Position numbers and translations under genes: made by a program. A stretch of DNA of 64,000 bases, taken from the NCBI RefSeq assembly GCF_005503015.1, contig NZ_SCOL01000001.1, positions 1,736,001 through 1,800,000 of the forward strand, read 5' to 3'. Of this stretch, positions 34,620-42,644 are shown piece by piece. Numbering within the stretch: position 1 is the first letter of the stretch; each line of letters begins with the position of its first letter. This stretch comes from Bacillus sp. E(2018). Lineage in GTDB: Bacteria > Bacillota > Bacilli > Bacillales > Fictibacillaceae. The notes below the pieces were generated by a model. That model did not search any database. It worked only from the letters and a program-made list of their open reading frames with translations, and had not been told where the DNA came from.

Positions 34620-35207
34620 ATGCCTAACTATACAAATACACCAACGACTACTGCGGAACCGGTTTTCACACATTCCGATTTCCAAACTCGCGATACTGCT
34701 GATACTAATGTTAGCAAGAAAGGTAATGCCTCTGGTTTTGCTACAGGTTTAGTAGTGGGAGGTCTTGTAGGAGCTGCAGCAGCTCTGTTATATGCACCTA
34801 AAAATGGAAATGAGTTTAGAAATGATCTTCGCGATTCTTCAATTAAGTTAAAAGAACGCACACAACAGATGAAAGATGAAACCATGTTAAAAGCAAAACT
34901 TGGAACGATGGATGCTAAAGATACGGTCGCATCTATAAAAGAAAAATCTGGGAACCTTTCACTATCTGCTCGTCAAAAGTTACAAGAAGCAAAGAATACG
35001 GCGAGTGAGGTAAAGAGTGAAACCAAATCAGCGATTGATGAAGCAAAACAAGAGGCTGAAAAAGATAATTATCAAACCAACTCTAACACGCAAACTAAAG
35101 CTGTTGTAACACCTCGTACTCTTTCTTCAACAGATACACAACAAAAAACAGGTACAGATTCTTCTTACGAGAAAAAGCAAAGTGATGTAAACAATACTTC
35201 ACTTTGA
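34620..35207 (+). CDS. YtxH-domain general stress protein
   Basis: A 195-residue protein. After a Thr-rich start, residues 40-72 form the YtxH module: a Gly/Ala-rich membrane helix (FATGLVVGGLVGAAAALLYA) followed by APKNGNEFRNDLRD. The remainder is a long charged, Lys/Glu/Ala/Thr-rich helical tail, typical of stress and desiccation-related proteins. Function of the family is unknown. A sigma-B promoter and AGGAGG site precede it. Confidence 0.88.
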   Translation: MPNYTNTPTTTAEPVFTHSDFQTRDTADTNVSKKGNASGFATGLVVGGLVGAAAALLYAPKNGNEFRNDLRDSSIKLKERTQQMKDETMLKAKLGTMDAKDTVASIKEKSGNLSLSARQKLQEAKNTASEVKSETKSAIDEAKQEAEKDNYQTNSNTQTKAVVTPRTLSSTDTQQKTGTDSSYEKKQSDVNNTSL

Positions 35208-35218
35208 TCAGATGAAGA

Positions 35219-35249
35219 AAAAAAGCCGAGACTTCACGTCCGGCTTTTT
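35219..35249. terminator. Bidirectional terminator
   Basis: AAAAAAGCCG and CGGCTTTTTT hairpin between the convergent ytxH-like and pfeT-like genes. Confidence 0.85.
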
Positions 35250-35257
35250 TTCTTTGG

Positions 35258-37126
35258 TTATTTTAATAAACGTAATCCATTTAAAATGACTAAGATTGTA
35301 CTTCCTTCATGTCCGATCACGCCATATGGCAAAGTGAGAAACTGTAAGTAATTAGCACTTAACAAAAAGAGAATAATGCTTATGGAAAAAATAATATTTT
35401 GTTTAATGATCTTTGAAAGTCTTTCAGACAGCTGCATCGCATAAATCAGCTTACTCAGATCATTTTTTACGAGTACGACATCCGCGGTTTCTATAGCAGC
35501 ATCGCTTCCCATACCCATCGCAACACCTACATCCGCTATAGCAAGTGCTGGCGCATCGTTCACACCATCTCCGATCATCGCAACAACCGCATCTTTTTCT
35601 CTCCATTTTTTCACGGTGTTCACCTTATCTTCAGGCAAACATGAATAACCAATTTCATCGACCTTTGCGATTTTTCCAATTATCTCTGCTCCGCGTTTAG
35701 AGTCTCCCGTTAGCATAATCGTTAAAATTTGTTTTTCTTGTAGATCTTTGATCGCTTGAATAGTTTCTGTCCTTACTGAATCACCTAAAAGAAAATAGGC
35801 TGTGAGCTGATCATTAGCTGTTACATACACAATTGTGTGACCGGCATCTTCTCCTGCCTCTTCTACTCTCATCAACAGCTCGCACTCTTGCTTTTCTGTT
35901 ATATCAGTCCACTCACGATTCCCTATTTTCCATACGGTATCTTGAATGTGTGCTTTCACACCCATTCCAGGCACATCTTCAAACGCATTCATTTCTACAG
36001 GTTTTTTTTCTTGGTAACTTTTAAGATGTTCATTAATCGCTTTTGCAAGCGGATGTATGCTATTTATTTCAATTCCATAGATGATCGAAATCACCTCATC
36101 TTTATCCCAAGAAGATTGGAGAAATTCAACGTGTTTTACACTTGGACGGCCTTTTGTTAAAGTACCAGTCTTGTCAAAAGCAATTACGTTTACTAGACTC
36201 AACTTCTCTAAAAATACACCACTCTTAAAGAGAATGCCGTTCTTAGCTGCGTTAGATAAAGAAGCGAGTAGTGCCGGCATTGTCGAAGCCACTAATGCAC
36301 AGGGAGAAGCCACAACTAATAGAACACAAGCACGGTATAAAGATTCTGAATAACTCCAAATCCCTATCGAACCAGGCACTAAAAAGGTTAATGCAGCAGC
36401 CAGTAATACAAAAAGAACATATTTTGTTTCAAACTCTTCTATTTTTCTTTGAACAGGTGGAGCATCATTTTGTGCGTTATTTACTAGGTCTATCATTCTT
36501 TGGAATACTGAGTCTTTCATGTGTTTTGTAACAGAAATCTCTAACAATCCAGACTGGTTCAACGTTCCTGCTAATACTTCCGATGAGGCATGGACTTCTC
36601 GAGCGAGAGGCTCTCCTGTTAATGCAGATTCATTAATATAAGAGTTTCCTTTTACAATTACACCGTCTGCAGGTACCCTCTCTCCTGGTTTAACTTTTAT
36701 TAAATTTCCAGGTTCTAAAGATGAAGCTTCTACTCTCAGTTCCTTATCCTCCAATAAAAGCCAGGCTTCTTCCGGCTGCAAAGATATTAACGCTTTGATT
36801 TCTTTATTGCTTTTTTGTAAGGTATACATCTCTAAAGCACCCGAATAAGCAAAGATTAGAATCAATACAGCTCCCTCTCCCCAATAGCCGATCGCTGCTG
36901 ATCCAATTGCGGCAAACATCATTAGAAGTTCAACGTTCAATTGTCTGTCTCTTATGCTTTCCTGAATGCCTTCAACTGCTTTTGCATACCCTCCTACGAT
37001 AAAAGCTAACAAATAAAAGAGAACATAATAAGGAGAATCTGAATATTTTTCTATCATCCAAGCCATTAGTATGAAGATACCAGACGTTGTTGCCATCAAC
37101 AGTTGTGTACGTGCAGAGAGTTCCAA
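35258..37126 (-). CDS. pfeT: P1B-4-type metal-transporting ATPase, probable Fe(II) efflux pump
   Basis: A 622-residue P-type ATPase without N-terminal metal-binding domain. Phosphorylation motif DKTGTLT, actuator TGEP and hinge GDGVNDAPA are intact. The transmembrane motif is SPC (ASPCALVAS) rather than CPC, and the last helix region carries HEGSTILVILNGLRLL; both mark the P1B-4 class. B. subtilis PfeT (formerly ZosA/YkvW) is of this class and exports ferrous iron under PerR and Fur control. A Fur-like box lies 22 bases upstream of the start, supporting this name; cobalt or zinc export remains possible. Confidence 0.85.
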   Translation of the reverse strand: MELSARTQLLMATTSGIFILMAWMIEKYSDSPYYVLFYLLAFIVGGYAKAVEGIQESIRDRQLNVELLMMFAAIGSAAIGYWGEGAVLILIFAYSGALEMYTLQKSNKEIKALISLQPEEAWLLLEDKELRVEASSLEPGNLIKVKPGERVPADGVIVKGNSYINESALTGEPLAREVHASSEVLAGTLNQSGLLEISVTKHMKDSVFQRMIDLVNNAQNDAPPVQRKIEEFETKYVLFVLLAAALTFLVPGSIGIWSYSESLYRACVLLVVASPCALVASTMPALLASLSNAAKNGILFKSGVFLEKLSLVNVIAFDKTGTLTKGRPSVKHVEFLQSSWDKDEVISIIYGIEINSIHPLAKAINEHLKSYQEKKPVEMNAFEDVPGMGVKAHIQDTVWKIGNREWTDITEKQECELLMRVEEAGEDAGHTIVYVTANDQLTAYFLLGDSVRTETIQAIKDLQEKQILTIMLTGDSKRGAEIIGKIAKVDEIGYSCLPEDKVNTVKKWREKDAVVAMIGDGVNDAPALAIADVGVAMGMGSDAAIETADVVLVKNDLSKLIYAMQLSERLSKIIKQNIIFSISIILFLLSANYLQFLTLPYGVIGHEGSTILVILNGLRLLK

Positions 37127-37147
37127 AGGACTTCCCTCCTACTTATT

Positions 37148-37162
37148 TGATAATAACTATCA
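37148..37162 (-). promoter_or_regulatory. Fur-type box in the pfeT leader
   Basis: TGATAGTTATTATCA (minus strand) matches the 7-1-7 Fur consensus TGATAATNATTATCA at 14 of 15 positions. It lies just upstream of the ribosome binding site. PerR and Zur boxes are related, but the outer TGA/TCA favours Fur. Confidence 0.7.
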
Positions 37163-37190
37163 TCCTCAAGTACCCTTAAAAAGCAGAAAT

Positions 37191-37214
37191 GCTGCCGTCT
37201 TTTACGACAGCAGC
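37191..37214 (-). other. Hairpin in the pfeT leader
   Basis: GCTGCTGTC/GACGGCAGC (minus strand, one bulge) is followed by ATTTCTGCTTTTT. It resembles an attenuator or an upstream terminator; it lies 65 bases before the pfeT start. Confidence 0.45.
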
Positions 37215-37227
37215 CTGAAAACTATCC

Positions 37228-37317
37228 AATATTCGGTTCCTAGCACTAACATTGTATGTGGATTTACCATTTTTGTGACTCGTTATTATTTATATTATAC
37301 ATGTTGAACCGAATATT
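37228..37317. repeat. 12-bp inverted repeat spaced by 66 bases
   Basis: AATATTCGGTTC (37228-37239) and its exact complement GAACCGAATATT (37306-37317) flank an AT-rich region between pfeT and the ABC permease. A TATAAT on the minus strand lies inside the right part, so the arms surround the probable pfeT promoter. Confidence 0.55.
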
Positions 37318-37325
37318 TAGAATAT

Positions 37326-38132
37326 TCATAACGGAAGATTTCTTTTTTTGAAAGCAACCACACTAAACACAAATAAGAGTAATGTTAAAATACCTAGTGC
37401 ACAGCCAATCCAGAGTGCATCCGTTTCATTTTTGATTATCTTGATTGGGTCATACCATTTAAAGATCGAAAAGTTTAATAGCCATTCTGTTTTCTCGCTT
37501 AACTTTCCAGCCATGTTCAACATATAAAACAAAAGCGTGATGCCTGCAGAGATCCCGAGCGCTTTCTTCTCATCATTATTTACAGAGGAGATAAAGAAGC
37601 AATAACCAGCAATCGACGAGAAAACAAGGAAAGTGAGTAGGTTCAATGTAATAAACGAAGCAACATCTAATTGGTATCCATCGATCAGCCACTTACTTGC
37701 TGCAATACCACTAAGCGTTGTAAAACCTATGATCAATGCCAGTCCAGAAAGCAAGACTGATGCTTGCGTGACTGCCACTTTTATTCTTGAATTAGGTGTG
37801 GCAAGCAAGTAGGCCATAGAACCTTGATCGACCAGCCTTGCCATCACTCGTGTCGAAGTCAAAATGACATAAACCATCAATATGATCAGAAACAACATCC
37901 CATAAAACTCACCAGCTATATAGTCTGACAAGGAATTTATGCCATTCTCCATACCGATCAGCTTCCGCATACCTTCTGGCAGTGCAGCAATCATATCGTT
38001 GAATCCTTTCATATCAGCAATAGAGGGATATATCCAGATGATCAGTACAATATAAGCGACAGCACCGTATATGAATCCCCCTAACAGCTTCCCGTGACTC
38101 TTCATCATCGCAAGATATAAAGGCAAGCTCAC
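37326..38132 (-). CDS. ABC transporter permease (ABC-2/ExoP-type)
   Basis: A 268-residue six-helix membrane protein that pairs with the ATPase directly upstream; they overlap by four bases (ATGA). MSLPLYLAMMKSHGKLL and the helix pattern fit the ABC-2 exporters linked to antibiotic, bacteriocin or lipid stress. The divergent TetR gene probably controls both. Substrate unknown. Confidence 0.83.
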   Translation of the reverse strand: MSLPLYLAMMKSHGKLLGGFIYGAVAYIVLIIWIYPSIADMKGFNDMIAALPEGMRKLIGMENGINSLSDYIAGEFYGMLFLIILMVYVILTSTRVMARLVDQGSMAYLLATPNSRIKVAVTQASVLLSGLALIIGFTTLSGIAASKWLIDGYQLDVASFITLNLLTFLVFSSIAGYCFFISSVNNDEKKALGISAGITLLFYMLNMAGKLSEKTEWLLNFSIFKWYDPIKIIKNETDALWIGCALGILTLLLFVFSVVAFKKRNLPL

Positions 38133-39016
38133 TTCCCCACTTCCCTTCTGTCATAATAATGCATGAAGATATCTTCTAAATCCTGTGGCCGTGTATCGAT
38201 ATGCTGAACTTCACAATGACTTAACAACTGAACAAATTCCTGATCGTTCCCTTGTACCGTAACATGAACGCTTCTAGTGCCTTTCACTTCTGTAATGAGC
38301 GATGATTGCAGGATGTGTTCCATGTCATTCTCAGACTTTACCTTCACTTCAAATATTCGTCGCTGTACTCTTCTTAACAGATGCATATCTTCTAAAGCCA
38401 CTAATTTTCCATCTTTTATGATTCCAGCCGAATCACACGTTCGCTCAATCTCTTGAAAACTGTGTGATGACATGAGTATGGTTTTGTTTTTTTGTTTTTC
38501 TTCCAAGATAAGATCAATAAAGACACGTTGCATGAGTGGGTCTAGCCCAGATGTAGGTTCGTCTAAGATAAGGACTTGAGGATTATGCATAAACGCTGCG
38601 ATGATACCCACTTTTTGTTTCATTCCTTTTGACATCTTTCTTATCGGTGAGTTTACGTCTAGTTGAAATCGTTCTATTAATGCGTCTCTGCGTTTTGTGC
38701 ACTCTTGCTTTCGCATCTTTTGAACGAGGGACAAAAAGCCAAGCCCTGTCATTCCTTCTAAAAAAACAATCTCTCCGGGCAAGTATCCTGTTTTCTCTTG
38801 AATACGTGCAGCGTTTTTCCAGCAGTTCATTCCATCGATTGAAGAATAGCCACTATCTGGTTTCATAAAGCCCATTAAGTGACGAATGGTTGTTGATTTA
38901 CCAGCTCCATTCGGACCAATATATCCAAACACCTCGCCCTTGCTTACTTCGAAATTCAGATCGAACAATCCTTTTTCTTTCGTAAACCGCTTTGATAGTC
39001 CCTTTACCTGAATCAT
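38129..39016 (-). CDS. ABC transporter ATPase
   Basis: About 295 residues: Walker A GPNGAGKST, signature MSKGMKQKVG, Walker B VLILDEPTSGLD and H-loop LMSSHSFQE, followed by about 90 C-terminal residues. It energises the ABC-2 permease encoded downstream. ATG 39016 is eight bases from AAGGTGG; the longer frame starts within it. Its promoter region carries the twin TetR operators. Confidence 0.92.
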   Translation of the reverse strand: MIQVKGLSKRFTKEKGLFDLNFEVSKGEVFGYIGPNGAGKSTTIRHLMGFMKPDSGYSSIDGMNCWKNAARIQEKTGYLPGEIVFLEGMTGLGFLSLVQKMRKQECTKRRDALIERFQLDVNSPIRKMSKGMKQKVGIIAAFMHNPQVLILDEPTSGLDPLMQRVFIDLILEEKQKNKTILMSSHSFQEIERTCDSAGIIKDGKLVALEDMHLLRRVQRRIFEVKVKSENDMEHILQSSLITEVKGTRSVHVTVQGNDQEFVQLLSHCEVQHIDTRPQDLEDIFMHYYDRREVGK

Positions 39017-39030
39017 CCACACACCCACCT

Positions 39031-39062
39031 TTTTGAAATATTGAACAATGTATATTTCAAAA
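39031..39062. promoter_or_regulatory. TetR operator, copy 1
   Basis: TTTTGAAATA, ten bases, TATATTTCAAAA: a dyad in the leader of the ABC ATPase gene. Confidence 0.7.
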
Positions 39063-39096
39063 TAATCATAAATCTTTTCCTCTCACTAAGCAACAC

Positions 39097-39129
39097 TTTT
39101 TGAAATATGTTATTTGTTATTTTTCAAAA
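39097..39129. promoter_or_regulatory. TetR operator, copy 2
   Basis: TTTTTGAAATA, ten bases, TATTTTTCAAAA: same arms and same 10-base centre as copy 1, placed upstream of the tetR-like gene. Two copies with identical layout make this a convincing operator pair. Confidence 0.75.
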
Positions 39130-39161
39130 TGTGTTTTATCCTAGTAAAGAGGTGAAGAGTT

Positions 39162-39749
39162 TTGAACGGATACGAACGTCGAAAAGAACAAAAGAAGAAG
39201 GATATTAAGAAAGCTGCTTTCTCCTTGTTTCAGAAACAAGGCATCAAAGAGATTAAAATAGAAGATCTAGCAAAAAATGCAGGTGTATCTCAAGTAACCA
39301 TCTATAATCATTTTGGAAGTAAAGAAGCTTTGTTTCGGGAAGTGATTAAAGAGTTCGTCGCAGATGAGTACAAATTTCATAAAGAGCTGTTTCTTAAGGA
39401 TCTTTCTTTTAAAGAAAAAATGACTGCAAGCATACTTCATAAAACGAATAACGTACTGAACATTCATCCTGAAGTTATTGAAGAGATGATGTTAAACGAT
39501 GAAGAGTTAAAATTATTTTTAGCTGACTTTCAAGCTAAATTTGCCATTCCATTACTTGTTGACCTGATTAAGAATGCTCAAAACAATGGTGAGATCAATC
39601 CAGATCTTTCTATGGAATCCATTATGGTATACATCCAGCTTTTTAATAACAATATGCTCATCTCCATGATTACAGGCGAGAATGGAAAAAAACTCGCAAC
39701 AGATATCTTTCAAATGTTTTTCTATGGGCTTTCACTGCCCAGAGATTAA
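39162..39749 (+). CDS. TetR/AcrR-family regulator
   Basis: A 195-residue regulator. The N-terminal HTH runs over residues 12-58 (AAFSLFQKQGIKEIKIEDLAKNA, recognition helix QVTIYNHFGSKEALF). The C-terminal ligand domain is typical in size. It is divergent from the ABC pair, and two identical dyads lie between, so it probably represses the exporter and itself. TTG start with AGAGGTG seven bases upstream. Confidence 0.92.
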   Translation: MNGYERRKEQKKKDIKKAAFSLFQKQGIKEIKIEDLAKNAGVSQVTIYNHFGSKEALFREVIKEFVADEYKFHKELFLKDLSFKEKMTASILHKTNNVLNIHPEVIEEMMLNDEELKLFLADFQAKFAIPLLVDLIKNAQNNGEINPDLSMESIMVYIQLFNNNMLISMITGENGKKLATDIFQMFFYGLSLPRD

Positions 39750-39895
39750 ATAGTTGGTTTAGGGAATGATAAGAAATGGAATGTAAAATTTTCGTATGAA
39801 TTCTATTTCTTTGTAAATGCCATATTTGCAAAACATAAAAAGAAAGCTTAACTTTGTAAAGCTTTTGTAAATTATTGATTACAATTCATTCTTTT

Positions 39896-39925
39896 TCGAC
39901 AAAAACTCTTATTTTTTTGTATAAT
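39896..39925 (+). promoter_or_regulatory. Sigma-A promoter of the Pit operon
   Basis: TCGACA (39896-39901) and TATAAT (39920-39925) are 18 bases apart, about 85 bases before the DUF47 start. Confidence 0.6.
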
Positions 39926-40011
39926 GTGTTGGGTGGTTAAAAAAAGAAAAAAAGACTACCACAAAAAACGTAAAAGAAAAAGGATAAAAGACATTTCTTT
40001 TGGAGGGTACT

Positions 40012-40629
40012 ATGTTTACAAAGAAAAAGGATAAGTTCATGGTCATGCTAACGGATATTGCCAGCAATTTGAAGGACTCTGCAGGTTATTTCCACGATTT
40101 CAAAATTAACAACGAAAATGATCTTCGCGAATTTGCAGACCATTTAAAAGAACTTGAATCAAAAGGTGATTCTTATGTTCATACCGTTATCATGGAACTG
40201 AACAAAGTATTTATTACACCTATTGAAAGAGAAGACATCTTATCACTTGCTATGAGCATGGATGATATTTTAGACGGCATCGAGCAATCTTCTGCTTTGT
40301 TTGACATTTACGCAATCACAAACCCAGATCAATACATGGTTAAATTTGTAGAATACATTAAGTTAAGTGCTGAAGAAATCCTTCTTACTGTTAACTTGTT
40401 ATCAGAAAAAAAACTTCTTGATATGCGTGAGCATGCTATCAAAATTAAAGATTATGAATCAAAATGTGACGATCTTTACCGTGAAGCACAACGCGAATTA
40501 TTTGCATCTCAAACAGATCCGATCAAAGTTATTAAGTATAAAGAGATGTACGAAGTGCTTGAAGGCATTGCCGACAGCTGCCAGAACGTTGCGAACACAT
40601 TAGAATCTATCATCATGAAAAACGCGTAA
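40012..40629 (+). CDS. DUF47/PhoU-like phosphate transport accessory protein
   Basis: A 205-residue all-helical PhoU-like protein. Family motifs are KFMVMLTDIASNLKD and AMSMDDILDGIEQS (metal-binding Asp/Glu helices). DUF47 proteins occur with Pit transporters and modulate them. ATG 40012 has GGAGGG at five bases. The pit gene starts 12 bases downstream. Confidence 0.92.
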   Translation: MFTKKKDKFMVMLTDIASNLKDSAGYFHDFKINNENDLREFADHLKELESKGDSYVHTVIMELNKVFITPIEREDILSLAMSMDDILDGIEQSSALFDIYAITNPDQYMVKFVEYIKLSAEEILLTVNLLSEKKLLDMREHAIKIKDYESKCDDLYREAQRELFASQTDPIKVIKYKEMYEVLEGIADSCQNVANTLESIIMKNA

Positions 40630-40641
40630 CGGGTGGCTGGT

Positions 40642-41640
40642 ATGGATACGGTATTACTCATTACAATTCTTGTTGTAATCGGTGCGCTTGCATTTGATTT
40701 TATTAATGGATTTCACGATACAGCGAACGCGATTGCAACATCTGTTTCAACAAAAGCCTTAACACCTAGAAGAGCAATTATTTTAGCTGCAGTCATGAAC
40801 TTTGTCGGAGCCATGACATTCACTGGTGTTGCAAAAACGATTACTAAAGACATCGTTGACCCATTTACGCTTCCTAACGGGTCAGTTGTTATTCTTGCTG
40901 CTCTTGTTGCGGCTATCACTTGGAATTTGATTACTTGGTATTATGGTATTCCTAGTTCATCTTCACATGCTATTATCGGTTCTATCGCTGGTGCTGCGAT
41001 TGCAGCTGCTGGTTTTGAAGCACTTCACTATTCTGGCTTTCTAAAAATTATTTATGGTTTGCTTCTTTCTCCGATCCTAGCATTTATCGTTGGTTTTATA
41101 TTTTATAACGTTATTAAGATGGTGTTTAAGAATACGAATTTAACGAAAACAAATAACGGTTTTCGTAAAGTACAGGTAGCTACAGCCGCTCTTCAAGCTT
41201 ATTCACACGGTACGAATGATGCGCAAAAAGCGATGGGTATCATCACGATGGCATTAATCGCGAACGGCTACACAGATAGCACAGACATTCAGTTATGGGT
41301 ACAGATATCCTGTGCACTCGCTATGGGTCTTGGTACATCTGTAGGTGGTTGGAAAATCATCAAAACAGTTGGCGGAAAGATCATGAAAATTCGCCCTGTT
41401 AATGGGGTATCTGCTGATTTAACGGGAGCTTCTGTTATCTTTGGTGCATCTTTCTTAGGTATTCCTGTAAGTACAACGCACGTGATCACTTCTTCTATCT
41501 TAGGGGTTGGTGCGTCTCACCGATTAAAAGGGGTTAAATGGGGAACGGCTAAGACGATGATCATTACTTGGTTCATCACACTTCCGATTTCTGCAACATT
41601 AGCAGCTCTGTCTTACCTTGTATTAAACTTAATCTTTTAG
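40642..41640 (+). CDS. pit: PiT-family low-affinity phosphate transporter
   Basis: About 332 residues, ten helices. The duplicated PiT signature is clear: GFHDTANAIATSVSTKAL in the first half and YSHGTNDAQKAMGI in the second, plus GIPSSSSHAIIG and GIPVSTTHVITS. It imports metal-phosphate with protons. Two starts are possible: ATG 40642 or GTG 40633; neither has a strong site. It is co-transcribed with the DUF47 gene. Confidence 0.94.
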   Translation: MDTVLLITILVVIGALAFDFINGFHDTANAIATSVSTKALTPRRAIILAAVMNFVGAMTFTGVAKTITKDIVDPFTLPNGSVVILAALVAAITWNLITWYYGIPSSSSHAIIGSIAGAAIAAAGFEALHYSGFLKIIYGLLLSPILAFIVGFIFYNVIKMVFKNTNLTKTNNGFRKVQVATAALQAYSHGTNDAQKAMGIITMALIANGYTDSTDIQLWVQISCALAMGLGTSVGGWKIIKTVGGKIMKIRPVNGVSADLTGASVIFGASFLGIPVSTTHVITSSILGVGASHRLKGVKWGTAKTMIITWFITLPISATLAALSYLVLNLIF

Positions 41641-41648
41641 TTACAGCT

Positions 41649-41684
41649 AAGCCTTCCGTTATTAGTTAGCGGAAGGCTTTTTTT
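41649..41684. terminator. Shared terminator encoding a C-terminus
   Basis: GCCTTCCG and CGGAAGGC pair between the convergent pit and pentapeptide genes. The stem encodes the last residues and stop (KPSAN) of the pentapeptide protein. Confidence 0.85.
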
Positions 41685-42498
41685 GGTTTACTATTAGCCA
41701 GTGATCCGGGTGAGTTAACCTATCAGGAAGCTTTGTATCAGCATTTCCTTTTGCCGAATTCACTTGGGCTTGCGTTAAAAATATACTTCCCCTTAAGTCC
41801 GCACCACATAGATCAGCATCACGAAGATCCGCGCCTATTAAATCTGCTTTTCTTAAGTCCGCTTTTCTTAAGTCTGCTGCTATGAGAAGAGCTCCACGTA
41901 AATTTGCACCACGCAGGTCTGCCTTTTGAAGTTTGGCACCAATAAAATCGCTCGCCTTACCTTTTATTTGATATTTTTTTTGTGAAAACTCAGCTCTTAC
42001 TAATTGGCTAGTATGAATCAGCAACTCGTTTATCTTCATCCGAATGTTGGATACGTTAATCTGTTTAATCTCTGTTACTCCAAGTAGCGTTAGTTTTTCT
42101 ATTTCACCTATAGCCATTTCTAATTTATGAAGGATCATTTTTGTTTCGTCGAGGTTAACGGCCTCAGATAGGTAATACACAATTTCTTGAAGTTGTTGCA
42201 TGATTGGAAAAACATCAAACATCTCTTGCGCTAGCTCTGGATTAGTCTCCCAATCCATTCCTGAAAAAGTGTTTTGTGATACTTTTTGTCCTGCTCCAAA
42301 GCATTCATAAACCGTACAACCTTTAAACCCTTTATCTCTTAACTGTTGATGTATACCACAACGAAAATCTTCTTGTAAGTTCCTACAAGGCGTGCCGCTG
42401 TCTTTATCAAAAGCAAAATCTGCAGATTTTGCGTAGGGTAGCGCGACACAGCAAAGTCCAAAACAACGAGAACAGTCAGCTTGTAATGAAGAATTCAT
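41662..42498 (-). CDS. Pentapeptide-repeat protein with Cys-rich N-terminal module
   Basis: A 278-residue protein of two parts. Residues 1-75 hold nine or so Cys in patterns CSRCFGLCC, PCRNL, FRCGIH and GCTVYECFGAG, suggesting a metal-binding (zinc or Fe-S) module akin to YkgJ-type clusters. Residues 75-195 are helical. Residues 205-255 are about ten A(D/N)LxX pentapeptide repeats (ADLRG, ANLRG, ADLIG), which fold as a right-handed beta helix. The role is unknown; some pentapeptide proteins mimic DNA and protect gyrase. Start 42498 is spaced seven bases from AAGGAAG. Confidence 0.82.
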   Translation of the reverse strand: MNSSLQADCSRCFGLCCVALPYAKSADFAFDKDSGTPCRNLQEDFRCGIHQQLRDKGFKGCTVYECFGAGQKVSQNTFSGMDWETNPELAQEMFDVFPIMQQLQEIVYYLSEAVNLDETKMILHKLEMAIGEIEKLTLLGVTEIKQINVSNIRMKINELLIHTSQLVRAEFSQKKYQIKGKASDFIGAKLQKADLRGANLRGALLIAADLRKADLRKADLIGADLRDADLCGADLRGSIFLTQAQVNSAKGNADTKLPDRLTHPDHWLIVNQKKPSAN

Positions 42499-42605
42499 CT
42501 GTACACTTCCTTTATCCACCAGACATTGTTCATTCTTGTTGCATTAAGAGTAACATTTACAAAATGATTTGAGGATAGAAAACTTCCCTTTTTTTCCACA
42601 AAAAA

Positions 42606-42636
42606 ATCTCTAACTCAAAATTGATGAGTTAGAGAT
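42606..42636 (-). terminator. Terminator of the symporter gene
   Basis: ATCTCTAACTC and GAGTTAGAGAT pair around nine bases just after the stop at 42645. Confidence 0.8.
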
Positions 42637-42644
42637 AAAATAAA

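Noticed and set aside
37281..37298. TTATTATTTATATTATA as a PerR box before pfeT
   Set aside because: It does not keep the 7-1-7 symmetry; more likely a promoter -10 region.
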